A DNA stretch of 64,000 nucleotides from Thalassobacillus sp. CUG 92003 (GTDB taxonomy: Bacteria > Bacillota > Bacilli > Bacillales > Halobacillaceae). The position numbers and the translations under genes were made by a program. Location of the stretch: the NCBI RefSeq assembly GCF_013618635.1, contig NZ_JABLSJ010000002.1, positions 372,001-436,000 on the forward strand. The letters are read 5' to 3'. The notes beneath the pieces were generated by a model, which was given only the letters and a program-made list of their open reading frames with translations, was not told where the DNA came from and ran no database searches. Positions 15,891 to 25,270 of this stretch are shown here, in pieces. Numbering within the stretch: the stretch's first letter is position 1; the number at the start of each line of letters is the position of its first letter.

Positions 15891-16988
15891 ATGGAACGTG
15901 ATGAAAAATATATGCAAATGGCCATTGATATGGCCGCCGAAACAGTTGGGCAAACGTCTCCGAACCCGTCAGTAGGAGCGGTGATCGTCAATGATGATCA
16001 AATTGTAGGTGTCGGGGTGCATGTGAAGGCAGGACTGCCTCATGCGGAAATCAACGCTTTGCAAATGGCCGATATCATGGCAGAAGGCGGCGAGATGTTT
16101 GTGACGCTAGAGCCGTGCAGCCATTATGGCCAGACACCTCCGTGTGCAAAAGCGATTATTGATGCCGGATTGCGTCGTGTCGTGATCGCCTCTGATGACC
16201 CCAACCCTAAAGTCGCCGGTCGCGGTGTGAAGATGCTAGAAGATGCTGGGATTGAAGTTCGTACGCAGGTTTTAAAGGAGGAAGCGGATCAGTATAATCG
16301 CTCCTTTTTCCACTTCATCACCGAAAACGAACCGTATGTGTTATTAAAATCAGCGATGACTCTCGATGGGAAAATAGCGACCGTGTCGGGAGAAAGCCAG
16401 TGGATCACAGGTGAACCTGCACGGCGCGATGGTCACCTTTATCGCCACCGGTCTGATGCGATATTAGTTGGCGTTAATACCGTCTTACATGATGATCCCA
16501 CCTTGACGGCACGGCTGGATATAGTCGGAAGCCACCCGATACGAGTCATCCTTGATACCCATTTAAAGACCCCGGAAACCTCGAAAGTTATTCAAAATGA
16601 AGATGCACCGACGTGGATCTTCACAGGCGAGGACGTGCCACGCGAACGTGCGTCGGTCTTTGAAGCTTACGCTCATGTTCGGGTGATTCCGTTGAATGAA
16701 TCGGCGATTGATGTGCAAGCCGTATTGCAGCATCTGGGTGAAGAAAAAGTCACCTCGCTGCTGATTGAAGGAGGGGGAACAGTAGCGGATGCCTTTGTAA
16801 GAGCAGGCAAAGTGCATGAATCCGTTACGTATATTGCCCCGAAATTGCTAGGCGGGGCTGAGGCGAAGACCCCTGTATCCGGTCGCGGCATCCCGAAACT
16901 GGCCGATGTTTATCAATTGTCGTTTCAATCGATGGAACAGCTTGGCGATGATATTAAAATCGTTTCGATTCAAAAGGAGGACGTGTAA
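15891..16988 (+). CDS. ribD: Riboflavin deaminase/reductase RibD
   Basis: A 365-residue two-domain enzyme that deaminates the pyrimidine product of GTP cyclohydrolase II and then reduces its ribosyl side chain with NADPH. The N-terminal deaminase carries the zinc site His51-Ala-Glu53 and Cys76 and Cys85 (EPCSHYGQTPPCAKAI). The reductase starts near residue 148 with SAMTLDGKIATVSGESQWIT and includes RHRSDAILVGVNT. It is the first gene of the FMN-riboswitch operon, one stop codon away from ribE. GGAGG precedes the ATG. Confidence 0.97.
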   Translation: MERDEKYMQMAIDMAAETVGQTSPNPSVGAVIVNDDQIVGVGVHVKAGLPHAEINALQMADIMAEGGEMFVTLEPCSHYGQTPPCAKAIIDAGLRRVVIASDDPNPKVAGRGVKMLEDAGIEVRTQVLKEEADQYNRSFFHFITENEPYVLLKSAMTLDGKIATVSGESQWITGEPARRDGHLYRHRSDAILVGVNTVLHDDPTLTARLDIVGSHPIRVILDTHLKTPETSKVIQNEDAPTWIFTGEDVPRERASVFEAYAHVRVIPLNESAIDVQAVLQHLGEEKVTSLLIEGGGTVADAFVRAGKVHESVTYIAPKLLGGAEAKTPVSGRGIPKLADVYQLSFQSMEQLGDDIKIVSIQKEDV

Positions 16989-17639
16989 ATGTTTACCGGA
17001 ATCATAGAGGAAATCGGTAAGGTAACTGGCATTACCTCGAAGCATGAAACAATGGAACTCAGCATAGAGGCATCCGAAATCTTGAGTGATATTGAATTGG
17101 GGGCAAGCATCTCCATTAATGGCGTCTGTTTAACGGTTACCGATTATTCAACAAACACCGTGCAATTCGATGTAATGCCGGAAAGTTTTCATGCGACCAA
17201 CCTCCATGAATTGAAACAGGGCAGTCAGGTCAATTTAGAAAGAGCAATGGCTGCAGGTGGCCGGTTCGGCGGTCATCTCGTATCAGGCCATATTGATGGC
17301 GTCGGAACAATTGTAAGCAAGTCGCGTGAACAAAATGCTGTCTACTACGTGATCGACCTTCCAGCTGAGCTGAGTCATTATTTTGTTTATAAAGGATCCG
17401 TAGCTGTTGATGGGACCAGTCTTACCGTCTTTGGCATGGACGGGAATCACATGAGGATCTCTTTGATTCCACACACGATGGAGCACACTGTACTCGGGGC
17501 AAAAGAGCCTGGAGATGACGTCAATATTGAGTGTGACATGATTGGCAAATATGTGGCCCATTTCCTATCAGGCAAAGAAGAGGATGGGAAGAAGAACGCG
17601 ATGACCAAGGATTTTTTAAGTGAAAATGGATTTGCTTAA
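16989..17639 (+). CDS. ribE: Riboflavin synthase alpha subunit
   Basis: A 216-residue enzyme that joins two lumazine molecules to give riboflavin. It consists of two similar barrels: the first starts with MFTGIIEEIGKV, contains GASISINGVCLTVTDY and ends with LERAM; the second starts with GHLVSGHIDGVGTIVS and contains KGSVAVDGTSLTV. Length and motifs fit the family. AAAGGAGG within the end of ribD serves as ribosome site, and ATG follows the ribD stop directly, so the two are likely translationally coupled. Confidence 0.97.
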   Translation: MFTGIIEEIGKVTGITSKHETMELSIEASEILSDIELGASISINGVCLTVTDYSTNTVQFDVMPESFHATNLHELKQGSQVNLERAMAAGGRFGGHLVSGHIDGVGTIVSKSREQNAVYYVIDLPAELSHYFVYKGSVAVDGTSLTVFGMDGNHMRISLIPHTMEHTVLGAKEPGDDVNIECDMIGKYVAHFLSGKEEDGKKNAMTKDFLSENGFA

Positions 17640-17660
17640 TTTAACTTAGAGGTGATGAAA

Positions 17661-18854
17661 ATGTTTGACTCAATCGAAAAGGCGCTTGATGATCTGAAAC
17701 AAGGAAAAGTGGTCATCGTGTGTGATGATGAAGACCGAGAAAATGAAGGAGACTTTGTCGGACTGGCGGAACATGCCTCGTCTGAAATGATCAACTTCAT
17801 GATTACGAACGGGAAAGGGTTGGTTTGTACGCCGGTGAGTAAGACGATCGCCGAGCAGCTTGACCTGTTTCCGATGGTGGAAAATAACACCGATCCTCAT
17901 CAGACAGCATTCACGGTGAGTATTGACCATAAAACGACCACAACGGGCATATCGGCCGATGAACGCGCGTTTACTGTTAAAGAATTGTTGAATCCCGAAG
18001 CAAAAGCAGCGGATTTCAAACGCCCCGGCCACATCTTCCCGTTATTAGCAAAAGAAGGCGGTGTGCTGCGCCGGGCAGGTCATACCGAAGCGGCGACAGA
18101 CTTGGCGAAGCTTAGCGGTTCCAAAGAAGCAGGTGTCATCTGTGAGATTATTAAAGACGACGGCTCAATGGCCCGTGTTCCGGATTTACGGGAACTTGCT
18201 GATGAATTTGATATTACGATGGTTACGATTGCTGATCTCATTCAATACCGGAGTCGCCATGAGAATCACGTCAAACGTGAAGTAGAGATTCAACTTCCGA
18301 CCGAATATGGCGATTTCAGAGCGATTGGTTATACGAACGATATTGATCATAAGGAGCATATCGCACTCGTCAAAGGAGACGTGAAGCCGGGAGAGCCTAC
18401 ACTCGTCCGCGTTCATTCGGAATGTTTGACGGGGGATGTCTTCAGCTCGTTTCGGTGCGACTGTGGCCCGCAGCTCCATAACGCGTTGCGACAAATTCAG
18501 GAAAACGGAAGCGGCGTACTCTTGTACATGAGACAGGAAGGACGCGGTATCGGTTTGTTGAATAAAATGCATGCGTATAAGCTGCAGGAACAAGGGTTAG
18601 ATACAGTGGAAGCGAATGAAAAATTGGGGTTCGCCCCTGATTTACGAGACTACGGAGTGGGCGCGCAAATCCTAAAGGATCTCGGTGTTTCCAAGCTTCG
18701 TCTGTTGACCAATAACCCTAAGAAAATTTCCGGGTTAGGCGGCTATGATTTAGAAGTAGTAGAGCGCGTGGCGATCCAAATGAAGCATCGCCAGGAAAAC
18801 GAACGATATTTGCGAACAAAACAATCTAAAATGGGTCATCTGTTTCACTTTTAA
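17661..18854 (+). CDS. ribBA: Bifunctional DHBP synthase / GTP cyclohydrolase II
   Basis: A 397-residue bifunctional enzyme. Residues 1-200 are 3,4-dihydroxy-2-butanone-4-phosphate synthase ([41 protein letters not shown]). Residues 205-397 are GTP cyclohydrolase II, with the zinc cysteines in [19 protein letters not shown], the RQEGRGIGL loop and [11 protein letters not shown] at 17661 is chosen since AGAGGTG at 17648-17654 is spaced for it, and the protein then begins [16 protein letters not shown] like other members. It feeds both branches of the pathway. Confidence 0.97.
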   Translation: MFDSIEKALDDLKQGKVVIVCDDEDRENEGDFVGLAEHASSEMINFMITNGKGLVCTPVSKTIAEQLDLFPMVENNTDPHQTAFTVSIDHKTTTTGISADERAFTVKELLNPEAKAADFKRPGHIFPLLAKEGGVLRRAGHTEAATDLAKLSGSKEAGVICEIIKDDGSMARVPDLRELADEFDITMVTIADLIQYRSRHENHVKREVEIQLPTEYGDFRAIGYTNDIDHKEHIALVKGDVKPGEPTLVRVHSECLTGDVFSSFRCDCGPQLHNALRQIQENGSGVLLYMRQEGRGIGLLNKMHAYKLQEQGLDTVEANEKLGFAPDLRDYGVGAQILKDLGVSKLRLLTNNPKKISGLGGYDLEVVERVAIQMKHRQENERYLRTKQSKMGHLFHF

Positions 18855-18870
18855 AAGGGAGGATATTACA

Positions 18871-19341
18871 ATGGTTAAAACGTATGAAGGCAACCTCGTC
18901 GGAACAGGGTTGAAAATCGGCATTGTAGTCGGAAAGTTTAACGATTTCATCACAAGCAAATTATATGAAGGTGCCATCGGGACGTTGAAACAACACGGGG
19001 TGGACACCGATCAAGTTGAAGCAGCCTTCGTACCTGGCGCATTCGAAATCCCGATGGTGGCAAATAAAATGGCAAACTCTGGCCGCTTTGATGCAATTGT
19101 CACGCTAGGAGCCGTTATTCGCGGCTCGACGCCTCATTTCGATTACGTCTGCAGCGAGGCGGCCAAAGGTGTTTCACAAGCGTCCGTTTCCAGCGGTGTG
19201 CCTGTCATGTTTGGTGTCATCACGACCGAATCGATTGAACAGGCCATTGAACGGGCCGGAACGAAAGCAGGAAATAAAGGGGCAGAAGCGGCTGTTGCAG
19301 CGATCGAAATGGCTAACCTCAATAAAAGTCTAAACGAGTAA
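18871..19341 (+). CDS. ribH: 6,7-dimethyl-8-ribityllumazine synthase
   Basis: A 156-residue lumazine synthase that condenses the two RibD/RibBA-derived precursors and forms icosahedral shells. Family motifs are present: [49 protein letters not shown] with the catalytic His in the last block, and [27 protein letters not shown] precedes the ATG, 16 bases after ribBA. It completes the operon, which ends at a terminator hairpin. Confidence 0.97.
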   Translation: MVKTYEGNLVGTGLKIGIVVGKFNDFITSKLYEGAIGTLKQHGVDTDQVEAAFVPGAFEIPMVANKMANSGRFDAIVTLGAVIRGSTPHFDYVCSEAAKGVSQASVSSGVPVMFGVITTESIEQAIERAGTKAGNKGAEAAVAAIEMANLNKSLNE

Positions 19342-19400
19342 TAAGCTAGCAAGTTAGTTCATGCTCTTACAATGCATAATTTTAACTCTTTTCATGTTGC

Positions 19401-19446
19401 ACAAAACTTCCGAACGATTTCATTGAGATCGTTCGGAAGTTTTGTA
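19401..19446. terminator. Terminator after ribH, CCGAAC family
   Basis: ACAAAACTTCCGAACGAT pairs with ATCGTTCGGAAGTTTTGT, a long, nearly perfect stem usable in both directions. Confidence 0.9.
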
Positions 19447-19560
19447 TTTCATTCAGTTTTGCCCCAACCTGTTTTATTTATTTTCAGATATAGACATCAT
19501 TTCTCCTCCTGACGACATATCTTTTAATTGAGGTTGTTTTAAATAAAAGGAGGGGGTTTG

Positions 19561-20955
19561 ATGGAGCATGTAGCTATTATCATCAATATCATTTTATTTC
19601 TAGCATTCATTTTCCTCTTATTTCGATTGCAGCGCAAAAACGTTTCCTTCAGCAAACGTGTATTTTCTGGTCTAGGGCTTGGGGTGTTATTAGGGATTTA
19701 CCTGCAATGGTGGTTTGGTGCTCAATCTGACGTCGTGACCACGACTACCGATTGGTACAGCATCGTTGGAAGCGGGTATGTTCGTCTGCTTATGATGATT
19801 GTGATTCCGCTCGTTATGGTGTCCATTATTCAAGCCATCATCAATTTAGCGAAATCGTCTGAACTCGGAAAAATGTCGGGGTGGATTCTCAGTATTTTAG
19901 TCGGGACCGCCATGATTGCAGCGGTTGTTGGTATTGCTTGTACGCTCATATTTGATTTGAACGCCGATCAGATTGAAGCTGGTCAAGCTGAAGCCGACCG
20001 CGGAGCCTACTTGGAAGAACGTGTTGGAGAGGTAGAAGATTTAAGTATTCCGCAGCAAATTTTGAGTTTCATTCCGAGAAACCCATTTGAAGATATGACA
20101 GGAGCCCGTTCAACATCAACCATCGCCGTCGTGATTTTCTCTGTTTTTATTGGCTTAGCCATCTTGGCTGTGAGGCGAAAACAACCCGATCATGCAGCGA
20201 TGGTCACCAAAGGCGTTAATGCCATCTACGCAGTCGTGATGCGGATCGTCACCATGGTCCTGCGGCTGACGCCATTCGGGATTATGGCTTTGATCGCGAA
20301 TACAGTGGCACGGACCGAATTAGCTGGTATTTTAGAACTGGGTAAATTTGTACTCGTTTCCTATATAGCGCTCTTTGTCATGTTCTTGATCCACTTGTTA
20401 TTTATCTTCCTGGCAGGGTTGAATCCATGGCGCTATGTTCAGAAAGTGTTACCTGTCCTGGGATTTGCTTTTACCTCGCGCTCTAGTGCCGGAACGATTC
20501 CATTGAATATTCAAGCACAAAAGAGCAGCCTCGGTGTCGATGAAGGCAGCGCAAATATGTCCGCTTCGTTCGGAGCGACCATTGGCCAAAACGGATGCGC
20601 CGGTATCTATCCCGCGATGCTGGCTGTCATGATTGCTCCTACAGTCGGCATCGACCCGCTGAGCCCTGGTTTTATCCTGCAATTGATCCTGATTGTCGGA
20701 ATTGGCTCGTTTGGCGTTGCTGGGGTAGGGGGAGGCGCTACGTTTGCGGCTTTGATCGTCTTGTCCTCTATGAATTTGCCTGTTTACCTGGCAGGGCTGC
20801 TTATATCAGTAGAACCATTGATTGATATGGGACGGACGGCGTTAAATGTCAATGGCGCGATGACATCCGGTACGCTGACATCACGCTTCTTAGGCAAACT
20901 CGATCGCCAAACGTTTCAAAATCCAGATGCTATCGAAAAAGATTTGACGCTATAA
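19561..20955 (+). CDS. tcyP: L-cystine sodium symporter TcyP-like
   Basis: A 464-residue member of the dicarboxylate/amino acid:cation symporter family, closest by eye to B. subtilis TcyP, which imports cystine. Shared blocks are NVSFSKRVFSGLGLG, GSGYVRLLMMIVIPLVMVSI, the hairpin FAFTSRSSAGTIPLNIQAQ and NGCAGIYPAMLAVMIAPTVGIDPLSPGF, then GVAGVGGGATFAALIVLS. ATG at 19561 is seven bases after GGAGG; a TTG just upstream is less likely. The region upstream holds no riboswitch that I can identify, so sulfur control, if any, would be by a protein. A four-unit repeat block starts at its stop codon. Confidence 0.9.
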   Translation: MEHVAIIINIILFLAFIFLLFRLQRKNVSFSKRVFSGLGLGVLLGIYLQWWFGAQSDVVTTTTDWYSIVGSGYVRLLMMIVIPLVMVSIIQAIINLAKSSELGKMSGWILSILVGTAMIAAVVGIACTLIFDLNADQIEAGQAEADRGAYLEERVGEVEDLSIPQQILSFIPRNPFEDMTGARSTSTIAVVIFSVFIGLAILAVRRKQPDHAAMVTKGVNAIYAVVMRIVTMVLRLTPFGIMALIANTVARTELAGILELGKFVLVSYIALFVMFLIHLLFIFLAGLNPWRYVQKVLPVLGFAFTSRSSAGTIPLNIQAQKSSLGVDEGSANMSASFGATIGQNGCAGIYPAMLAVMIAPTVGIDPLSPGFILQLILIVGIGSFGVAGVGGGATFAALIVLSSMNLPVYLAGLLISVEPLIDMGRTALNVNGAMTSGTLTSRFLGKLDRQTFQNPDAIEKDLTL

Positions 20956-20973
20956 GCTCAAGCACCTCCATCA

Positions 20974-21009
20974 AGGCTGATCCATTATGGGCCAGTCTTG
21001 TTTTGTTTT
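20974..21009 (+). terminator. Repeat-unit terminator 1 (after tcyP)
   Basis: AGGCTGATCC pairs with GGGCCAGTCT with one mismatch and two wobbles, followed by TGTTTTGTTTT. Confidence 0.75.
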
Positions 21010-21234
21010 CAACTCGAGTGCTGTTGTAAACGCGTAAGTGCACAATATAATCGCATTATCCGATTTGTAAGCAACTCCCGGCGATTTACAAGCAACTTCA
21101 GATGATTTCTTTGCAACTTCACTTTATAGCGATATTTAGGAGCCAGTATCTTCGTGCTTTCTGCCTCCTGGATTTACAGGTGACATCTGGTGGGCAGACG
21201 ATTAATGACGCTATAAGCTCAAGCACCTCCATCA

Positions 21235-21270
21235 AGGCTGATCCATTATGGGCCAGTCTTGTTTTGTTTT
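21235..21270 (+). terminator. Repeat-unit terminator 2
   Basis: Same hairpin as in unit 1, with identical arms. Confidence 0.6.
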
Positions 21271-21494
21271 CAACTCGAGTGCTGTTGTAAACGCGTAAGT
21301 GCACAATATAATCGCTTTATCCGATTTGCAAGCAACTCCCAGCAATTTACAAGCAACTTCAGATGATTTTTTGCAACTTCACTTTATAGCGGTATTTAGG
21401 AGCCAGTATCTTCGTGCTTTCTGCCTCCTAGATTTACCGATGACATCTGGTGGGCAGACGATTAATGACGCTATAAGCTAAAGCACCTCCATCA

Positions 21495-21530
21495 AGGCTG
21501 ATCCATTAGGGGCCAGTCTTATTTTGTTTT
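21495..21530 (+). terminator. Repeat-unit terminator 3
   Basis: Same hairpin with a changed loop (ATTAG) and an A in the T-run. Confidence 0.6.
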
Positions 21531-21697
21531 CAACTCGAGTGCTGTTGTAAACGAGTAAGTGCACAATATAATCGCATTATCCGATTTGTAAGCAACTCCC
21601 GGCGATTTACAAGCAACTTTAGACGTTTTCTTAGCAACTTCGCATTAGAGCGGTATTTAGACTGTTCCAACTAAGGTTTATTTATCAATCCTTCACT

Positions 21698-21735
21698 AAG
21701 ACTGATCCATTAAGGGTCAGTCTTGTCTTGTTTTC
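21698..21735 (+). terminator. Repeat-unit terminator 4
   Basis: AAGACTGATCC pairs with GGGTCAGTCTT. Both sides of the stem differ from units 1-3 (GGCTG/CAGTC becomes GACTGA/TCAGTC), which keeps or improves pairing. Confidence 0.65.
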
Positions 21736-21976
21736 AACTCGAGTGCTGTTGTAAACGAATAAGTGCACTTCATAATCGCATTACCCGATTTGCAAGCAAC
21801 TCCCGGTAATTTACAAGCAACTTCAGACATTTTCTTTTCAACTTCGCATGATAGCAGTATTTAGCATGCGGTTTTTCATCACTTCAGACTTCAGCGGTAG
21901 TCTTGTGATTTTGCTCGAGCGGGGAAATATGAAATAATATACAACGGAATAAGAAGAGAGAATGGAGGGAAGGAAG

Positions 21977-23218
21977 ATGACGACACATCAGCAGCAATTA
22001 GAAAAATACGCTGATTTAGCACTACAAAAAGGAATCAACCTTCAGGAAGGACAAGGTCTGCTCATCAATGCCCCATTAGAAGCAGCAGATTTAGTCCGAA
22101 CGTTGACAGCTAAAGCATTCGGCCGAGGCGCAAAAGACGTTCATGTTGAATGGAGTGACGAAGTCCTTACTTACTTGAAAATGAAGCATGCACCAATGGA
22201 GGTCTTAGAAGATTATCCTCGCTGGAAAGCAGAAGGCAAAGAACAAATGGTTAAAGACGGGTACTCGGTGTTGAGTATCTTCGGACCAGATCCTGATCTA
22301 TTGAAAAATGTTGACTCTGAACGCATAGCTGCGGCTAACAAAGCCACTGCTCAAGCATTAGCTGATTTCCAATCCTTTGTTATGAATGACAAAGTGACGT
22401 GGCTTGTCTTGGGCTATCCGCAAAAAGCATGGGCTCAGAAAATGTTCCCTGATGATTCTGGGGAAGAGGCGCAGCGTAAGCTTTGGGAGCACATCTTCAA
22501 CATTACACGCGTTGATCAGGACGATCCGGTTGCAGCCTGGGAGACTCATAATGAAACGTTGCGTCAAGCGCGGGAATTTCTAAACGACAAGCAGTATAAA
22601 AAGTTGCACTACCGGGCGCCGGGCACCGATTTGACTGTTGAACTCCCTGAAAACCACATCTGGCACGGGGGTTCGGCGACGTCCGAACAGGGCATTGAAT
22701 TCATTCCGAATATGCCGACGGAGGAAGTCTTCACGATGCCGCATAAATACGGGGTGGACGGAAAAGTGTCCAGCACGAAGCCATTGAATTACGGCGGTAA
22801 CTTGATCGAAAACTTTACGTTAACCTTTGAAAATGGCAAGGTCGTCGACTTCTCAGCTGAGGCGGGCGAAGAGAACTTGAAACATCTTATCGAGACAGAT
22901 GAAGGCGCAAGACGATTAGGCGAAGTTGCGCTCGTACCGCATGAATCGCCAATATCGCAATCCGGGCATATTTTCTTCAATACGCTTTTTGATGAGAATG
23001 CTTCCTGTCATCTGGCGCTTGGAAAAGCCTATCCCACCAATGTCGAAGTCGGGCCGAACATGAACAAATCAGAGATGGACGAGCACGGAGTGAATGACAG
23101 TCTTGTTCACGAAGATTTTATGATGGGCTCTGCAGAACTTGATATTGATGGGGAAACGAAGGAAGGCGACACAGAAGCGATCTTCCGCAATGGCTCCTGG
23201 GTACTTGATTTTGGATAA
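21977..23218 (+). CDS. M29 family aminopeptidase (AmpS-like)
   Basis: A 413-residue metallo-aminopeptidase of the M29 family, which removes N-terminal residues from peptides using two metal ions. The family blocks are visible: GQGLLINAPLEAADLVR, LGYPQKAWAQKMFP, the ligand Glu in NMPTEEVFTMPHK, the next Glu in LGEVALVPHESPIS, and HLALGKAYP supplying a His; the C-terminal MMGSAELDIDG is also typical. GGAGGGAAGGAAG precedes ATG at 21977; an upstream ATG at 21962 would overlap this ribosome site. It is monocistronic, ending at a hairpin shared with the convergent msrA. Confidence 0.92.
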   Translation: MTTHQQQLEKYADLALQKGINLQEGQGLLINAPLEAADLVRTLTAKAFGRGAKDVHVEWSDEVLTYLKMKHAPMEVLEDYPRWKAEGKEQMVKDGYSVLSIFGPDPDLLKNVDSERIAAANKATAQALADFQSFVMNDKVTWLVLGYPQKAWAQKMFPDDSGEEAQRKLWEHIFNITRVDQDDPVAAWETHNETLRQAREFLNDKQYKKLHYRAPGTDLTVELPENHIWHGGSATSEQGIEFIPNMPTEEVFTMPHKYGVDGKVSSTKPLNYGGNLIENFTLTFENGKVVDFSAEAGEENLKHLIETDEGARRLGEVALVPHESPISQSGHIFFNTLFDENASCHLALGKAYPTNVEVGPNMNKSEMDEHGVNDSLVHEDFMMGSAELDIDGETKEGDTEAIFRNGSWVLDFG

Positions 23219-23254
23219 GTAACAAACCAGTCATACAGTTGAAGCTATAACACA

Positions 23255-23292
23255 AAAAGCCGAACGATTTCGATTGAAATCAGTTCGGCTTA
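23255..23292. terminator. Bidirectional terminator, CCGAAC family
   Basis: AAGCCGAAC pairs with GTTCGGCTT across a loop containing GATTTCGATTGAAATC, which can extend the stem. It separates convergent genes. Confidence 0.82.
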
Positions 23293-23302
23293 ATTATCCT
23301 CT

Positions 23303-23773
23303 TTACTTATATCTACTTAATATGTCGTCTGGAATATGACAATAATCATCTGGACATCGAGCTAACCTATCTTGATGTTCCTCTGCACTTCTCACATAGT
23401 TAGTAAGAGGCAATACTTCCACAACTATATGGTCATAATCATGTCGCTCACTCAGAAACGCTTGCGCCTCTTTTAAGTGTTCAGGCTTTTCACTGTAAAA
23501 TCCTGTTCGGTATTTCTTGCCAACATCCTGGCCTTGTTTATTCAAACTGTAGGGATCAATGATTTCAAATAAATATCCCATTAGTTCCTTAATTGTTACT
23601 ACCGCCGGGTCAAATTCGGTTTTGACACATTCGGCGTAGCCGTCATAATCACCTTCACGTGTATGACTGGTTCCGTTAGCTCTTCCCGCTTCTGTAGACG
23701 TAACGCCTGGTAACGTTTTGATAAAAGCCTGTACGCCCCATAAACATCCACCTGCAATATATACGACTTCCAT
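23303..23773 (-). CDS. Peptide methionine sulfoxide reductase A, variant
   Basis: A 156-residue MsrA-family protein, which reduces methionine-S-sulfoxide with a cysteine nucleophile. The nucleophile is Cys10 in AGGCLWGVQAF, where the usual motif is GCFWG, and the usual VSGYAGG is replaced by TEAGRANGTSH. Other family parts are intact: YAECVKTEFDPAVVTIKEL, the NKQGQDVGKKYRTGFY block, and a C-terminal Cys pair in CPDDYCHIP that could resolve the catalytic Cys. It may be a functional paralogue with a changed pocket. AAAGGAGAG precedes the ATG, and a 9-bp inverted repeat lies at its promoter. Confidence 0.85.
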   Translation of the reverse strand: MEVVYIAGGCLWGVQAFIKTLPGVTSTEAGRANGTSHTREGDYDGYAECVKTEFDPAVVTIKELMGYLFEIIDPYSLNKQGQDVGKKYRTGFYSEKPEHLKEAQAFLSERHDYDHIVVEVLPLTNYVRSAEEHQDRLARCPDDYCHIPDDILSRYK

Positions 23774-23807
23774 ATTGACTCTCCTTTAAAAATCCTGCCC
23801 GATCATT

Positions 23808-23837
23808 GACTATCTATAATGTCCATATTAGATAGTC
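23808..23837. promoter_or_regulatory. Inverted repeat upstream of msrA, candidate operator
   Basis: GACTATCTA and TAGATAGTC form perfect 9-bp arms 12 bases apart, 35-65 bases before the msrA start. There is no T-run, so it is more likely a protein-binding site than a terminator. Confidence 0.45.
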
Positions 23838-24071
23838 GTAGCTTTGAAATCAACCGGATTCTGGAGAAGATTCAGCGTATCAAGACAATAGTGGCATTTC
23901 AATGACAATGTCACATTTTAATGACGTTCCGTTTAAATTGTTCTAACAACCTGTCAAAACCCCTTTATAAGTCTGGAGAACCACATTAAAGTATAGCAAA
24001 GAGAGGTTTCGCGCTCCTTCTCAACGTCAATATATGAGAGAGACAGAGTGTTTATAAAGGGACTGATAAAT

Positions 24072-25103
24072 ATGAATCGTGAACCATTTTTCGACAATGC
24101 AAAATTAATTTTAATATTCATCGTAGTGTTTGGCCATATGATTCAGCCTTTCACGCATGATTCTCAATTTGTGTATACCTTATATACGTGGATTTATGTC
24201 TTCCACATGCCGGCCTTTATCTTATTAGCAGGGTTCTTTGCGAAAGCTGTTAAAGAGAAAGGGTATATTGCTAAACTCAGTAAGAAGCTTGTTATGCCTT
24301 ATTTGATTTTCCAATTTGTTTATACGATGTATTACTTCTTTATCGGCAAAGAAGGATGGCTGCACGGACCTTTTTATCCGCATTGGTCCTTATGGTTCCT
24401 GTTCAGTTTATTTTGCTGGCACGTGCTTCTTCAATGGTTCAGCCGACTTTCCCCTTTGATTGGTTTGGGGATTGCGGTGCAACTCGGTATTTTGGTCGGT
24501 TACTTCAGTGATATCGGCCACACGTTAAGCTTATCACGGACGCTCGTATTCTTCCCGTTCTTTCTATTGGGCTACTGGTTAACCGTCGATCACATGAAGA
24601 AATTGCAGACTTGGCCGGTAAGAATAGCTGGGTTGGTTGTCATGGCGGGTGTGGCTGCCTTTATCGTTGTGGCCCCAGAATTCAGTTCTGGCTGGCTTCT
24701 TGGATCTAAGTCGTATGCTACACTCGGATCAGCTGATGTTGGCGGCTTAATTCGCGTAGGGGTTTACCTCTTGGCTGCTGTGATGACGGCCAGTGTCCTG
24801 GCATGGATGCCAACCAAGCAGTTTTCCTTCACTGTTCTTGGTCAACGCACCTTATATGTCTATCTGCTTCATGGGTTCTTCATCCAATTTTTCCGGCAGG
24901 CAGATTGGTTTAAGGTCGATAATATGTTTGATTTGTTTGGTTTGGCCGTATTTGCAGCCGGTATTGTGTATCTGCTTTCCAGTTCGCTGGTACGTACGAT
25001 GTCCCAGCCTTTAATAGAAGGGCAGGCTAAAATGCTGAAACACATGTGGAGTAAGCATGTCACCCATTCTAGTAACCGAAAAGGCCCTGGCGCTTACCGC
25101 TGA
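24072..25103 (+). CDS. Acyltransferase family membrane protein
   Basis: A 343-residue membrane protein with about ten helices, of the acyltransferase-3 family that moves acetyl or similar groups to cell-surface sugars. The start (EPFFDNAKLILIFIVVFGHM) carries the conserved His of the first helix, and WIYVFHMPAFILLAGFFA matches the next signature, as does PHWSLWFLFSLFCWH. It resembles the small YfiQ/YkrP-type proteins with no extra C-terminal domain. ATG at 24072 follows AAAGGGA. No glycan gene cluster adjoins it, so its target is unknown. Confidence 0.85.
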   Translation: MNREPFFDNAKLILIFIVVFGHMIQPFTHDSQFVYTLYTWIYVFHMPAFILLAGFFAKAVKEKGYIAKLSKKLVMPYLIFQFVYTMYYFFIGKEGWLHGPFYPHWSLWFLFSLFCWHVLLQWFSRLSPLIGLGIAVQLGILVGYFSDIGHTLSLSRTLVFFPFFLLGYWLTVDHMKKLQTWPVRIAGLVVMAGVAAFIVVAPEFSSGWLLGSKSYATLGSADVGGLIRVGVYLLAAVMTASVLAWMPTKQFSFTVLGQRTLYVYLLHGFFIQFFRQADWFKVDNMFDLFGLAVFAAGIVYLLSSSLVRTMSQPLIEGQAKMLKHMWSKHVTHSSNRKGPGAYR

Positions 25104-25129
25104 TTGACTAAAATTGCAGTTTTCTATCC

Positions 25130-25163
25130 GACCCAAGCAGCAGGGCAGTTGCTTGGGTCTTTC
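25130..25163 (+). terminator. Terminator after the acyltransferase gene
   Basis: GACCCAAGCA pairs with TGCTTGGGTC, followed by TTTCGT; the T-run is short. Confidence 0.65.
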
Positions 25164-25270
25164 GTATGGTTGGCAGCACGGCCACTTTAAGAATTGAAGT
25201 TTAAAATTGAGCATAAGTGAAATAGTAACGGTAGGCGTAATTATCCACCCCAATAAGGAGGGCGTTTAGA

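Larger units (their letters stand above)
20946..21880. repeat. Tandem repeat of about 260 bp, four units, with 21-bp sub-repeats
   Basis: Units begin with GACGCTATAAGCT at 20946, 21207 and 21467 (periods 261 and 260); the first unit starts within the last codons of tcyP. A fourth, diverged and shorter unit begins near 21690. Each unit has a terminator hairpin (GGCTGATCC...GGGCCAGTC), CAACTCGAGTGCTGTTGTAAACG, and three sub-repeats of the form GATTTNNAAGCAACTY spaced 21 bp (at 21062, 21083 and 21104 in unit 1). No coding frame persists through the block. Confidence 0.92.

Noticed and set aside
20946-21880. CRISPR-like array or transposon remnant
   Set aside because: Units are ~260 bp with internal 21-bp blocks, without constant repeats separated by unique spacers, and no cas or transposase genes are near.
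24001-24050. preQ1- or other riboswitch-like GAGAGGTTTCGCGCTCC stretch before the acyltransferase gene
   Set aside because: It lacks the conserved A-rich tail and pairing order of known classes; only a weak hairpin is seen.
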